Source of the DNA: Sulfurisoma sediminicola
GTDB taxonomy: Bacteria > Pseudomonadota > Gammaproteobacteria > Burkholderiales > Rhodocyclaceae
NCBI RefSeq assembly: GCF_003865015.1
Contig: NZ_BHVV01000006.1
Coordinates: forward strand, 475,425-539,424
Reading direction: 5' to 3'
Length of the DNA: 64,000 nt
The number at the start of each line of letters is the position of its first letter. The stretch's first letter is position 1. The notes beneath the pieces are model-generated. The model did not search any database and was not told the DNA's origin. It saw nothing but the letters and a program-made list of their open reading frames with translations. Shown piece after piece: positions 56,250 to 63,096 of this stretch. Both the position numbers and the translations under genes were made by a program.

Positions 56250-59200
56250 TCAACAAAAATCACGACTGACCACCTCGAGCCGACCGAGCAGTTCGCTGTG
56301 ATCGACGAGGCGCTTCGCGATCAGATGCACCACCGCCCCTTCGCGCTGCAGCACGCCGAGCACGCCGAGCAGCCGACTGCCCAATAACGCCTCCCGCTGG
56401 CGCTCGGCCAGCTTCGCATGGACGATGACATTGGCGAGTCCGGTCTCGTCCTCGAGCGTCAGGAAGATCACGCCGCTCGCCGTGCCCGGCCGCTGGCGGC
56501 AGGTGACCAGCCCGGCGCAGCGCACCGGCCGGTTGTGTGGCAAGGCACGCAGCGCCGTGGCGTCGACGTAGCGCAGCGCGGCGAGCCGCGAACGCAGCAA
56601 GGTGAGGGGATGGCGGCCGAGCGTGAGGCCGAGGCGGGCGTAGTCGGCGATAATCTCCTCGCCCTCGCGCGGGGCCGGCAGTTGCGGCACCGCCTCCACC
56701 GTCGGCACGCCGAGGAAGAGGTCGCGCTGGAAGGGCACGGCGGCCGCCTCCCACGCCGCCGCGCGGCGATGGCCCGACAGCTGCGCCAGCGCGCCGGCGG
56801 CGGCAAGCCGCTCGAGGTCGCCGCGGTCGAGCCGGGCGCGGCAGGCGAGATCGACGAGGTCGCGCAGCGGCGCTTCACCTCGTGCCGCCGCGATGCGCTC
56901 GCCCGCGCCCTGCCCCAGCCCCTTCACCCGATGCAGCCCCAATCGCACCGCCGCGCCTGCGAGCGTGCTCTCCCAATCGCTCGCCGTGACATCGACCGGA
57001 AGAACCTCGACGCCGTGGCGGCGCGCGTCCTGCACCAGTTGGGAGGCCGAATAGAAGCCCATCGGCTGGCTGTTGAGCAGGCCGAGCAGGAAGGCCGCCG
57101 GCTCATGGCACTTGAGCCAGGCCGAGACGTAGACCAAGAGCGCAAAGCTCGCCGCGTGCGATTCCGGAAAGCCGTATTCGCCGAAGCCCTCGATCTGCCG
57201 GTAGAGGCCATCGGCGAACTCGTCCGGGTAGCCGCGCGCCCGCATGCCGGCCAGCAGCTTGTCGCGGAAGGGTTCCAGCCCGCCCTTGCGCTTCCATGCC
57301 GCCATGGCGCGGCGCAACTGGTCCGCCTCGCCCGGCGTGAAGCCGGCGGCGACCACCGCGAGCTGCATCGCCTGCTCCTGGAAGATCGGCACGCCCAGCG
57401 TGCGCTCGAGCACGCCGCGCACCGCCTCGGACGGATAGCTCACCGGCTCCAGTCCCTGCCGCCGCCGCAGGTAGGGATGCACCATGTCGCCCTGGATCGG
57501 CCCCGGGCGGACGATGGCGACCTCGATCACCAGGTCGTAGAAACGCGCGGGCTTCAGGCGCGGCAGCATGGCCATCTGCGCGCGCGACTCGATCTGGAAC
57601 ACGCCGACGGTGTCGGCCTTGCGGATCATGGCGTAGGTTGCCGGGTCCTCGGCCGGAATGTCGGCGATGGCGAGACGGCGGCCGCGCTTCGCCGAAACGC
57701 AGTCGAGTGCGCGCCGGATGGCCGAGAGCATGCCCAGCGCCAGCACGTCGACCTTCATCAGCCCGAGCGCGTCGATGTCGTCCTTGTCCCACTGGATAAC
57801 GCTGCGCTCCGCCATCGCCGCGTTCTCGATCGGCACCAGGCGGTCGAGCCGCCCACGAGCGATGACGAAGCCGCCGACGTGCTGCGTCAGGTGCCGCGGA
57901 AAGCCCTTGAGTTCGCCGGCCAGCCACAGCCACTTCCGCACCCGCGGGCTCTCCGGGTCGAGCCCCACGGCAGCAAAGCGCTCGGGCCAGTCCTCCCGCC
58001 GGTCCCACCACGACAGGCTGGCTGTCAGCGCGTCGATGGCGGCGAGGTCCATGCCCAGCGCGCGGCCGGCGTCGCGCAGCGCGCCCTTCGTCCGGTAGGT
58101 GATCACGGCCGCGGCCAGCGCCGCGCGGCTGCGACCGTACTTGGCGTAGATGTACTGGATCACCTCCTCGCGCCGCTGGTGCTCGAAATCGACGTCGATG
58201 TCCGGCGGCTCGTTGCGCTCCTTCGAGACGAAGCGCTCGAACAGCATCGAGGCGCGCGCCGGATCGACCTCGGTGATGCCCAGCGCGAAGCACACCGCCG
58301 AGTTCGCCGCCGAGCCGCGCCCCTGGCACAGTATCCCCGCGCGCCGCGCGAAGCCGACGATGTCATGCACCGTGAGGAAATAGGCCTCGTACTGCATCTC
58401 GGCGATCAGCGCGAGTTCGTGCCCGACCTGCGCGCGCACCTTGTCCGGAATTCCGCCCGGATAGCGGCGCAGCAGCCCCGCCCCGGTCTCGGCGCGCAGG
58501 TATTCGGCCGGGGTCATGCCCTTGGGCACGATTTCCTCGGGATACTCGTAGCGCAGCTCGTCGAGCGAGAAGCTGCACAGCGCGGCGACCTTCAGCGTCT
58601 CGGCCAGCAGCCCGGGCGGATAGAGCCTTGAGAGCCGCAGCCGGGACCGCAGGTGGCGCTCGCCGTTGGGAAACAGCGCGTGGCCGGCGCGATCCACCGT
58701 GGTCTTGAGACGCAGGGCGGTCAGCGCATCCTGCACCGGCCGGCGCGAGCGCGCGTGCATATGCACGTCGCCGGCCGCGACCAGCGGCAGGCCCAGCGTT
58801 TTCAACTGCGCGAGCCGCTCGGCATCGTCGGGCGCGAGATGGCGCCCGAAGGCGATCCAGCAGCGGTCCGGGAAGCGTTCGGCCAGCCAGCGCGCATCGG
58901 CCCCGGTGGCATCTGCCGGCGCCACCCACAGCGCGATGCAATCGGGAATCCCCTGCGCCAGATCGCCGCGCGTGAGGCGATAGGCGCCCTTCTCCGCGCG
59001 TCGCCGCCCCAGCGTCACCACCGCCGAAAGGTTGCCGTAGCCGGCGCGGTTCATCGCCAGCAGCACCAGCTTCATGCCGCAGGCGAGCACGACTTCGGTG
59101 CCGACGATCAGCCTGAGCCCCGCCGCCTTCGCCGCCAGGTGCGCCCGCACCACGCCGGCGAACGAGCACTCGTCGGTGATCGCCAGTGCCGCGTAGCCCA

Positions 59201-59297
59201 ACTCGTGCGCACGCCCCACCAGTTCCTCGGCGTGCGAAGCACCGCGCAGGAAGCTGAAGTTGGAAAGGCAGTGGAGTTCGGCGTAGGCGGGAAGCAT
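56250..59297 (-). CDS. dnaE2: Error-prone DNA polymerase III alpha subunit
   Basis: This 1,015-residue C-family polymerase is the catalytic part of the ImuA-ImuB-DnaE2 translesion mutasome. An N-terminal PHP domain (about 1-250; [16 protein letters not shown]) is followed by the polymerase core with [10 protein letters not shown], the acidic [13 protein letters not shown] motif and [12 protein letters not shown] helix-hairpin-helix and an OB-fold domain near the C terminus follow. Expected partner imuB lies 3.8 kb upstream, separated by an integron and toxin-antitoxin genes. No LexA box was seen just upstream of its start. It is the last of a series of same-strand genes that begins with intI. 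Confidence 0.95.
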   Translation of the reverse strand: MLPAYAELHCLSNFSFLRGASHAEELVGRAHELGYAALAITDECSFAGVVRAHLAAKAAGLRLIVGTEVVLACGMKLVLLAMNRAGYGNLSAVVTLGRRRAEKGAYRLTRGDLAQGIPDCIALWVAPADATGADARWLAERFPDRCWIAFGRHLAPDDAERLAQLKTLGLPLVAAGDVHMHARSRRPVQDALTALRLKTTVDRAGHALFPNGERHLRSRLRLSRLYPPGLLAETLKVAALCSFSLDELRYEYPEEIVPKGMTPAEYLRAETGAGLLRRYPGGIPDKVRAQVGHELALIAEMQYEAYFLTVHDIVGFARRAGILCQGRGSAANSAVCFALGITEVDPARASMLFERFVSKERNEPPDIDVDFEHQRREEVIQYIYAKYGRSRAALAAAVITYRTKGALRDAGRALGMDLAAIDALTASLSWWDRREDWPERFAAVGLDPESPRVRKWLWLAGELKGFPRHLTQHVGGFVIARGRLDRLVPIENAAMAERSVIQWDKDDIDALGLMKVDVLALGMLSAIRRALDCVSAKRGRRLAIADIPAEDPATYAMIRKADTVGVFQIESRAQMAMLPRLKPARFYDLVIEVAIVRPGPIQGDMVHPYLRRRQGLEPVSYPSEAVRGVLERTLGVPIFQEQAMQLAVVAAGFTPGEADQLRRAMAAWKRKGGLEPFRDKLLAGMRARGYPDEFADGLYRQIEGFGEYGFPESHAASFALLVYVSAWLKCHEPAAFLLGLLNSQPMGFYSASQLVQDARRHGVEVLPVDVTASDWESTLAGAAVRLGLHRVKGLGQGAGERIAAARGEAPLRDLVDLACRARLDRGDLERLAAAGALAQLSGHRRAAAWEAAAVPFQRDLFLGVPTVEAVPQLPAPREGEEIIADYARLGLTLGRHPLTLLRSRLAALRYVDATALRALPHNRPVRCAGLVTCRQRPGTASGVIFLTLEDETGLANVIVHAKLAERQREALLGSRLLGVLGVLQREGAVVHLIAKRLVDHSELLGRLEVVSRDFC

Positions 59298-59366
59298 GGG
59301 CGTCCCCGGCGCGGAATCAAAGTGCAGAGCGAAGGCCGTACAGCATGACCAAAAGGTCGAATTTCG

Positions 59367-59567
59367 TCAGCGAGAGCTGCCGATCCTCATGGCATCGAGA
59401 TCACCTTGCCACTCCAACTTGCCGCGGGATCGGCGCATTTCTGCCTGTCGGGTCAGTTGAAGGAGAGTGCGCAGTCCGAGCTCGATGGCCTCCCGCTTGG
59501 TTTTCGCTCCGGTCACACGAAGGGCTTCCTTCATCAACCTGTCGTCAATCACAACGGTGGTACGCAT
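59367..59567 (-). CDS. Orphan VapB-type antitoxin
   Basis: The 66-residue protein has an N-terminal MRTTVVIDDRLMKEALRV strand and helix typical of ribbon-helix-helix VapB antitoxins. KTKREAIELGLRTLLQL follows, and the toxin-binding tail has GKLEWQGDLDAMR. A VapC PIN-domain toxin should follow its stop. Instead there are only 69 bp before dnaE2, without any PIN motif. It is therefore an orphan, perhaps a remnant of a full module. It lies 18 bp downstream of the HigA-like gene. Confidence 0.82.
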   Translation of the reverse strand: MRTTVVIDDRLMKEALRVTGAKTKREAIELGLRTLLQLTRQAEMRRSRGKLEWQGDLDAMRIGSSR

Positions 59568-59585
59568 GACGTACAGTTCCTTAAT

Positions 59586-59885
59586 TTACCTACGGCTGGC
59601 TTCGGCATGCAGTTTCAGTCCCAGCGCGCTGACAACCCGAAGCACAGTATCGAAGCTGGGGCTGCGCTCGCCCGAGAGCGCCTTGTAAAGGCTCTCTCGG
59701 GACAAGCCGGCATCCCGCGCTACCTGGCTCATGCCCTTGGCTCGAGCAATGTCGCCCAGCGCCTTGGCGATGAACGCGGCATCACCATCGGCCTCTTCGA
59801 GGCAAGCCTCGAGATACGCCGCCATCTCCTCGGGCGTCCGGAGGTGCTCGGCGACGTCATAACGAGTGGTAGTGGTCCTGGCCAT
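59586..59885 (-). CDS. HigA-like antitoxin (XRE helix-turn-helix)
   Basis: With ATG 59885 the protein has 99 residues. The N-terminal arm TRYDVAEHLRTPEEMAAYLEA is the addiction-module antidote signature. A helix-turn-helix follows (MSQVARDAGLSRESLYKALSGERSPSF), ending in a short helix. It starts 5 bp after the toxin stop, in the toxin-first order of higBA. It should bind the operator at 60196-60211 and neutralise the RelE/HigB-like toxin. Confidence 0.88.
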   Translation of the reverse strand: MARTTTTRYDVAEHLRTPEEMAAYLEACLEEADGDAAFIAKALGDIARAKGMSQVARDAGLSRESLYKALSGERSPSFDTVLRVVSALGLKLHAEASRR

Positions 59886-59890
59886 CGTGG

Positions 59891-60187
59891 CTACTCCGAA
59901 AGGTCGCATGCGAGGCGCAACGCCGCCTTGATGTCCCGGGCCTGGGTACTCTTGTCGCCACCAGCTAGCAGTATGATCAACTCGCGCCCTCGTTTCGTGA
60001 AATAAACCCGGTAACCGGGTCCGTAATTGATCCGCAATTCGGAGACGCCTTCGCCGACAGGCTCCACATCCCCAGGATTCCCTGACGCCAGTCGTTCGAT
60101 CCGCACCTGAACGCGCGCCCTCGCCTGAAGATCGCGCAGGCCATCGAGCCAGCGGGCGAAGACCTCGGTCTTGCGAACCTCAATCAT
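59891..60187 (-). CDS. HigB/RelE-superfamily toxin
   Basis: The 98-residue toxin belongs to the RelE/ParE superfamily, phage-derived Gp49-like/HigB branch. [17 protein letters not shown] and RIERLASGN form the N-terminal helices. [21 protein letters not shown] is the core sheet (given in two parts of the family pattern: SELRI and GPGYRVYF). It probably cleaves mRNA on the ribosome. Its ATG overlaps the integrase stop (ATGA). Its own promoter ends only five bases before the ATG. Confidence 0.88.
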   Translation of the reverse strand: MIEVRKTEVFARWLDGLRDLQARARVQVRIERLASGNPGDVEPVGEGVSELRINYGPGYRVYFTKRGRELIILLAGGDKSTQARDIKAALRLACDLSE

Positions 60188-61242
60188 GATGAAATGTATC
60201 CCCCTGGATACACCCTGTCAACGGCGACGACAAAATCACGCGACGCCCCTCCCACGTCGAGCGGGCTGACCACTCCTCGCCCACCCCGGTTCAGCACATG
60301 GGTGTAGATCATGGTCGTCGACACGTCGGCGTGGCCGAGCAGCTCCTGCACCGTACGGATGTCGTAGCCGCCTTCGAGCAGGTGGGTGGCGAAGGAATGG
60401 CGCAGGGTGTGCGGCGTGGCCGGCTTGACCAGCCCGGCTTCGCACAGGGCCTGCTTGATGGCGCGCTGGATGCCGTGGTCCAGCAGGTGGTGGCGACGCA
60501 CCGCGCCCGAGCGCGGGTCCGTCGACAGCGTCGCCGACGGGAACACGTATTGCCAGCCCCATTCCCTCCCCGCCCCCGGATACTTGCGGTCCAGCGCATA
60601 GGGCAGGCCGGTCTCGCCGCCACCATCGCGCAGGTCCTGCTCATGCAGTGCCAACACGCGCGCCAGATGATCCCGCAGCGGCCCGGCGAGCGTCGCCGGC
60701 AGCATGGTCACCCGGTCCTTGAAGCCCTTGCCGTCGCGTACCAGGATCTCGCCGCGCGCGAAATCCACGTCCTTCACGCGCAGGCGCAGACACTCCATGA
60801 TGCGCATGCCCGTGCCGTAAAGCAGGCTCGCCACCAGCCAGTGCGTGCCCCGCAGCCGCCCGAGCAGCGCCTGCACCTCGTCGCGCGTCAGCACCACCGG
60901 CAGCCGCTTCGGCGCCTTGGCCTGCTGCACGTTGTCCAGCCACGGCAGCTCGACCTCCAGCACCTCGCGGTAGAGGAACAGCAGCGCGCTCTTGGCCTGG
61001 TTCTGCGTCGAGGCGGCCACCCGTCCCGCCACCGCCAGATGGGTCAGGAAGGCCTCGACCTCGCCCGCTCCCATGTCGCGCGGATGCCGCTTGCCATGAT
61101 GCCGAATAAATCGTCTAATCCAATCTACATAAGCTTGCTCGGTCCGCAGGCTATAGTGCTTCAGACGAATCTTCCCGCGCACCTGGTCGAGCAGCCGGGG
61201 CGCAGAAAGCGAGCCGGACGGTGAAATCAGCGCATCCATCAT
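60184..61242 (-). CDS. intI: Integron integrase (tyrosine recombinase)
   Basis: A 352-residue IntI. The N-terminal SAM-like DNA-binding domain has [19 protein letters not shown]. The catalytic domain holds Arg147, His278 and Arg281 ([11 protein letters not shown]), His304 and nucleophile Tyr313 (TMIYTHV). The IntI-specific extra segment that recognises folded attC sites is present at about 216-235 ([19 protein letters not shown]). AGGGGG precedes ATG 61242. All catalytic residues are intact, so it is probably active. The tail of about 20 residues after RGVVSPLD is atypical and runs into the higBA promoter. A LexA box lies upstream, so SOS control is expected. Confidence 0.96.
   Translation of the reverse strand: MMDALISPSGSLSAPRLLDQVRGKIRLKHYSLRTEQAYVDWIRRFIRHHGKRHPRDMGAGEVEAFLTHLAVAGRVAASTQNQAKSALLFLYREVLEVELPWLDNVQQAKAPKRLPVVLTRDEVQALLGRLRGTHWLVASLLYGTGMRIMECLRLRVKDVDFARGEILVRDGKGFKDRVTMLPATLAGPLRDHLARVLALHEQDLRDGGGETGLPYALDRKYPGAGREWGWQYVFPSATLSTDPRSGAVRRHHLLDHGIQRAIKQALCEAGLVKPATPHTLRHSFATHLLEGGYDIRTVQELLGHADVSTTMIYTHVLNRGGRGVVSPLDVGGASRDFVVAVDRVYPGGYISS
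60193..60221 (-). promoter_or_regulatory. higBA promoter and operator inside the 3' end of intI
   Basis: On the minus strand, -35 TTGACA (60216-60221) and -10 TACATT (60193-60198) are 17 bp apart. A perfect inverted repeat GTATCC-aggg-GGATAC (60196-60211) lies between and overlaps the -10, the usual place for antitoxin autorepression. A start site 6 bases after the -10 would coincide with the toxin ATG, giving a leaderless message. The last integrase codons ([12 protein letters not shown]) are encoded by this promoter. Confidence 0.7.
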
Positions 61243-61363
61243 TAGGTCCCCCTAAATTCCGACAACCCATTGATGGAACAAGCATAGCACAAACTACTGT
61301 ATTTTTATACAGCCACCCGTCGGAAAGTTTTCCGACTTTTAGGCACTACACATTACGTTGGGC
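61243..61363. other. attI recombination region
   Basis: Between intI and the first cassette, the core site GTTGGGC (61357-61363, consensus GTTRRRY) marks the attI x cassette junction, with cleavage expected after G61357. Upstream lies an 18-bp palindrome GTCGGAAA-gt-TTTCCGAC (61319-61336) that could be integrase- or host-factor-binding. The LexA box lies further toward intI. Outer attI limits are inferred. Confidence 0.7.
61297..61312. promoter_or_regulatory. LexA box of the integrase promoter
   Basis: CTGTATTTTTATACAG fits the LexA consensus CTGT-N8-ACAG perfectly, with an AT-rich centre and a flanking TA on the left. It lies 55 bp upstream of intI and ten bases upstream of a candidate extended -10 (TGCTATGCT on the minus strand; hexamer at 61281-61286), so it covers the -35 region. 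LexA control of intI is known for class 1 and Vibrio integrons. Confidence 0.85.
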
Positions 61364-61378
61364 CTCTTGATGAGCGGA

Positions 61379-61407
61379 TTGACATAGCGTACGCGAAAGC
61401 GTACCGT
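61379..61407 (+). promoter_or_regulatory. yefM-yoeB promoter with paired GTAC operator motifs
   Basis: -35 TTGACA (61379-61384) and -10 TACCGT (61402-61407) are 17 bp apart. Between them GTACGC-gaaa-GCGTAC forms an inverted repeat holding two GTAC cores (61389-61392 and 61401-61404), 12 bp centre to centre. This spacing matches the paired TGTACA motifs described for E. coli yefM-yoeB. The second core overlaps the -10. Confidence 0.7.
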
Positions 61408-61434
61408 ATTAGCTCCAAGAGAAGGAGATTAAAC

Positions 61435-61677
61435 ATGGCAACCCTTACTGCGAGTGAAGCCCGCGCCAACCTGTATCGCCTCATCGACCAGACGGCTGAG
61501 TCACATCAGCCGATCCACATTGCCGGAAAGAGAACCAGCGCGGTTCTCCTCGCTACCGAGGATTGGGACGCGATTCAGGAAACGCTCTATCTGCTTTCGA
61601 TTCCTGGCATGCGCGAATCAATCAAGGAGGGTATGGCTGAGCCTCTTGGCAAGAGTGCCAAGGAGCTTAAGTGGTGA
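61435..61677 (+). CDS. yefM: YefM/Phd-family antitoxin
   Basis: An 80-residue antitoxin with GAAGGAG before its ATG. It has the N-terminal Phd/YefM fold (LTASEARANLYRLIDQTAE, then PIHIAGKRTSAVLLATEDW) and a C-terminal toxin-binding helix (SIKEGMAEPLGKSAKELKW). It should bind the promoter GTAC motifs with YoeB as corepressor. It is carried in an integron cassette. The last codons overlap the toxin start. Confidence 0.93.
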   Translation: MATLTASEARANLYRLIDQTAESHQPIHIAGKRTSAVLLATEDWDAIQETLYLLSIPGMRESIKEGMAEPLGKSAKELKW

Positions 61678-61937
61678 GTTGGCACGTCCTCTACTCGAAG
61701 CATGCGCAGAAGGACGCGAAGAAACTGGCGGCGGCCGGCTTGAAGGACAAAGCGAAGGAACTACTAGCTGTTCTCGCTGCCGATCCCTTTCAAAACCCGC
61801 CGCCGTACGAAAAGCTCGTAGGCGACTTGGCCGGTACCTACTCGCGACGCATCAACATCCAGCACCGGTTGGTTTACGAGGTGTTTGCCAAGGAGCGCGT
61901 TGTCCGTGTGCTTCGCATGTGGTCGCACTACGAATAG
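61674..61937 (+). CDS. yoeB: YoeB/Txe-family ribosome-dependent mRNA endonuclease toxin
   Basis: The preferred GTG at 61674 overlaps the antitoxin stop (GTGA) and sits 8 bp after AGGAG, giving 87 residues; GTG 61671 is an alternative. The RelE-fold core shows DPFQNPPPYEKL with the general-base glutamate, then SRRINIQHRLVYEV with the key arginine, and the C-terminal MWSHYE with the catalytic histidine and terminal tyrosine. It should cleave mRNA in the ribosomal A site. It is the second gene of integron cassette 1. Confidence 0.93.
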   Translation: MSWHVLYSKHAQKDAKKLAAAGLKDKAKELLAVLAADPFQNPPPYEKLVGDLAGTYSRRINIQHRLVYEVFAKERVVRVLRMWSHYE

Positions 61938-61939
61938 AG

Positions 61940-62006
61940 GCCCAACCCATCGTTGCAGGGGACGCTCCGCCTATCGGCGCCGCATCCCTGAACCAGGACG
62001 TTGGAC
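61940..62006. other. attC site of cassette 1
   Basis: The 67-bp site begins with R'' GCCCAAC (61940-61946) and ends with R' GTTGGAC (62000-62006). The inner L boxes pair as GTTGCAGGG with CCCTGAAC, leaving one unpaired G, the extrahelical base that sets strand choice. The middle part (GACGCTCCGC...GGCGCC) forms the variable stem. Strand exchange is expected between G62000 and T62001. Confidence 0.8.
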
Positions 62007-62626
62007 GTCACAGCCCGGCAATGCCTATCAACGCCGTAACGCCAGGCCTCCGCCGAGCGACGATTTAAGAGGAGAAACGTAGATGGCTACAGGTACAGTG
62101 CGACTGCATCGTGTGCTCCGCGCGCCTCCGGAGCGTGTGTATCGGGCGTTCCTGGACGTCGACGCAATGGCAAAGTGGATACCGCCATACGGCTTCACCT
62201 GCAAGGTTCACCACATGGATGCCAAGGTCGGCGGCACCTTTCGGATGTCGTTTACCAATTTCACATCAGGGAACGGCCACTCCTTCGGTGGCGAGTATCT
62301 CGAACTTGTTCCTCACGAGCGGATTCGCTACACCGACAAATTCGACGACCCGAACTTGCCGGGAGAGATGAAGGTGACGGTCGCCTTGACGAAGGTGTCC
62401 TGTGGCACCGAGATCAACATCATGCAAGAAGGGCTGCCTGAAGTTATTCCCCTTGAGATGTGCTACCTCGGGTGGCAGGAATCCCTTGCGCAACTTGCAA
62501 CGCTCGTCGAACCCGAGATCCCCGGCTAACACGCGACCTTCGCCTTCGAGCGCCGGCCATGAGGGCCGCTGGCCGTCGTCTCGCCGAACCTGCGCGAAAA
62601 GTCGCGCCGGTCGCCGACTGCAGGCG
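62001..62626 (+). mobile_element. Integron gene cassette 2 (SRPBCC protein)
   Basis: Cassette 2 begins after G62000 and is taken to end at G62626 in a GCGTTAGAC core. It carries one gene in the usual direction. The right-hand attC is degenerate, and its left end TTGGAC does not match the R'' GGCTAAC well. The right boundary is therefore less certain than that of cassette 1. It is the last cassette recognised. Confidence 0.55.
62083..62529 (+). CDS. SRPBCC (START-like) family cassette protein
   Basis: The 148-residue protein has AGAGGAGAAA before its ATG. It has the Aha1-like START/SRPBCC fold: RLHRVLRAPPERVYRAFLD, then KWIPPYGFTC, GGEYLELVPHERIRYTDKF and the terminal WQESLAQLATLVE helix. The fold encloses a hydrophobic cavity; ligand and function are unknown. 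Its TAA stop is embedded in the attC R'' box (GGCTAAC), common in integron cassettes. Genes of this type recur in environmental cassette arrays. Confidence 0.82.
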   Translation: MATGTVRLHRVLRAPPERVYRAFLDVDAMAKWIPPYGFTCKVHHMDAKVGGTFRMSFTNFTSGNGHSFGGEYLELVPHERIRYTDKFDDPNLPGEMKVTVALTKVSCGTEINIMQEGLPEVIPLEMCYLGWQESLAQLATLVEPEIPG

Positions 62627-62632
62627 TTAGAC
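62524..62632. other. Candidate attC of cassette 2 (degenerate)
   Basis: R' GTTAGAC (62626-62632) is preceded by GC as in many attC sites, and R'' is GGCTAAC (62524-62530), one mismatch to its complement. The 95 bp between hold several palindromes, for example GCGCGA-aaag-TCGCGC. The L boxes do not pair convincingly by eye. Confidence 0.45.
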
Positions 62633-62746
62633 TCCGCCATGCCTTTCCCGCAGCGCCGTTGATGCAGCGCGCTTTCCAGGTGCCGCATCCCTGATCCAGC
62701 AGACCTCGCAGCCGCTGTTCCCATCAACCATCGCAGGAGGCATCCC

Positions 62747-63064
62747 ATGACGTTCATCGAATCGCTTCGCACCTGCTTCTCGAAATACGCGGACTTCAAC
62801 GGGCGCGCTTCCCGCCCGGAATTCTGGTGGTGGACGCTGTTCACCTTCCTGGTGTCGATGGCGACCGGCATCGTCAGCGAGATGCTGTCGGGGCTGTTTT
62901 CGCTGGCGGTGCTGCTGCCCTCGCTCGCGGTCGGAGCCCGGCGGTTGCACGACACGGACCGCAGCGCCTGGTTCCTGCTGCTCTGGTTCATTCCGGTGAT
63001 CGGTTGGCTCATCCTGCTGTTCTGGGCGATCCAGGAAGGCAGGGAGCCCAATCGCTATTCATAG
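62747..63064 (+). CDS. DUF805 membrane protein
   Basis: A 105-residue protein with CAGGAGG before ATG 62747. The N-terminal signature FSKYADFNGRASRPEFWWW is followed by three membrane helices, and ARRLHDTDRSAW lies between the second and third, all typical of DUF805 proteins. Its role is unknown. It lies beyond the last recognised attC and is convergent with imuB, so it may be chromosomal rather than a cassette. Confidence 0.85.
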   Translation: MTFIESLRTCFSKYADFNGRASRPEFWWWTLFTFLVSMATGIVSEMLSGLFSLAVLLPSLAVGARRLHDTDRSAWFLLLWFIPVIGWLILLFWAIQEGREPNRYS

Positions 63065-63096
63065 CCCGAGCAAGGTCGCATTCCCTGCCGCTGCGC

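Larger units (their letters stand above)
61358..62000 (+). mobile_element. Integron gene cassette 1 (YefM-YoeB toxin-antitoxin)
   Basis: The cassette runs from the base after G61357 to G62000. Its left end TTGGGC, when circularised after G62000, rebuilds GTTGGGC, an exact complement of its R'' site GCCCAAC (61940-61946). This confirms the boundaries. It carries its own promoter and both TA genes in the direction of integron expression, plus attC at 61940-62006. Toxin-antitoxin cassettes with own promoters are a known feature of large chromosomal integrons. Confidence 0.82.

Noticed and set aside
59298..59366. LexA box directly before dnaE2
   Set aside because: A CTGT occurs on the minus strand but no ACAG stands at the right spacing.
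62747..63064. DUF805 gene as a third integron cassette
   Set aside because: No attC-like site follows it before imuB, so cassette status is not supported.
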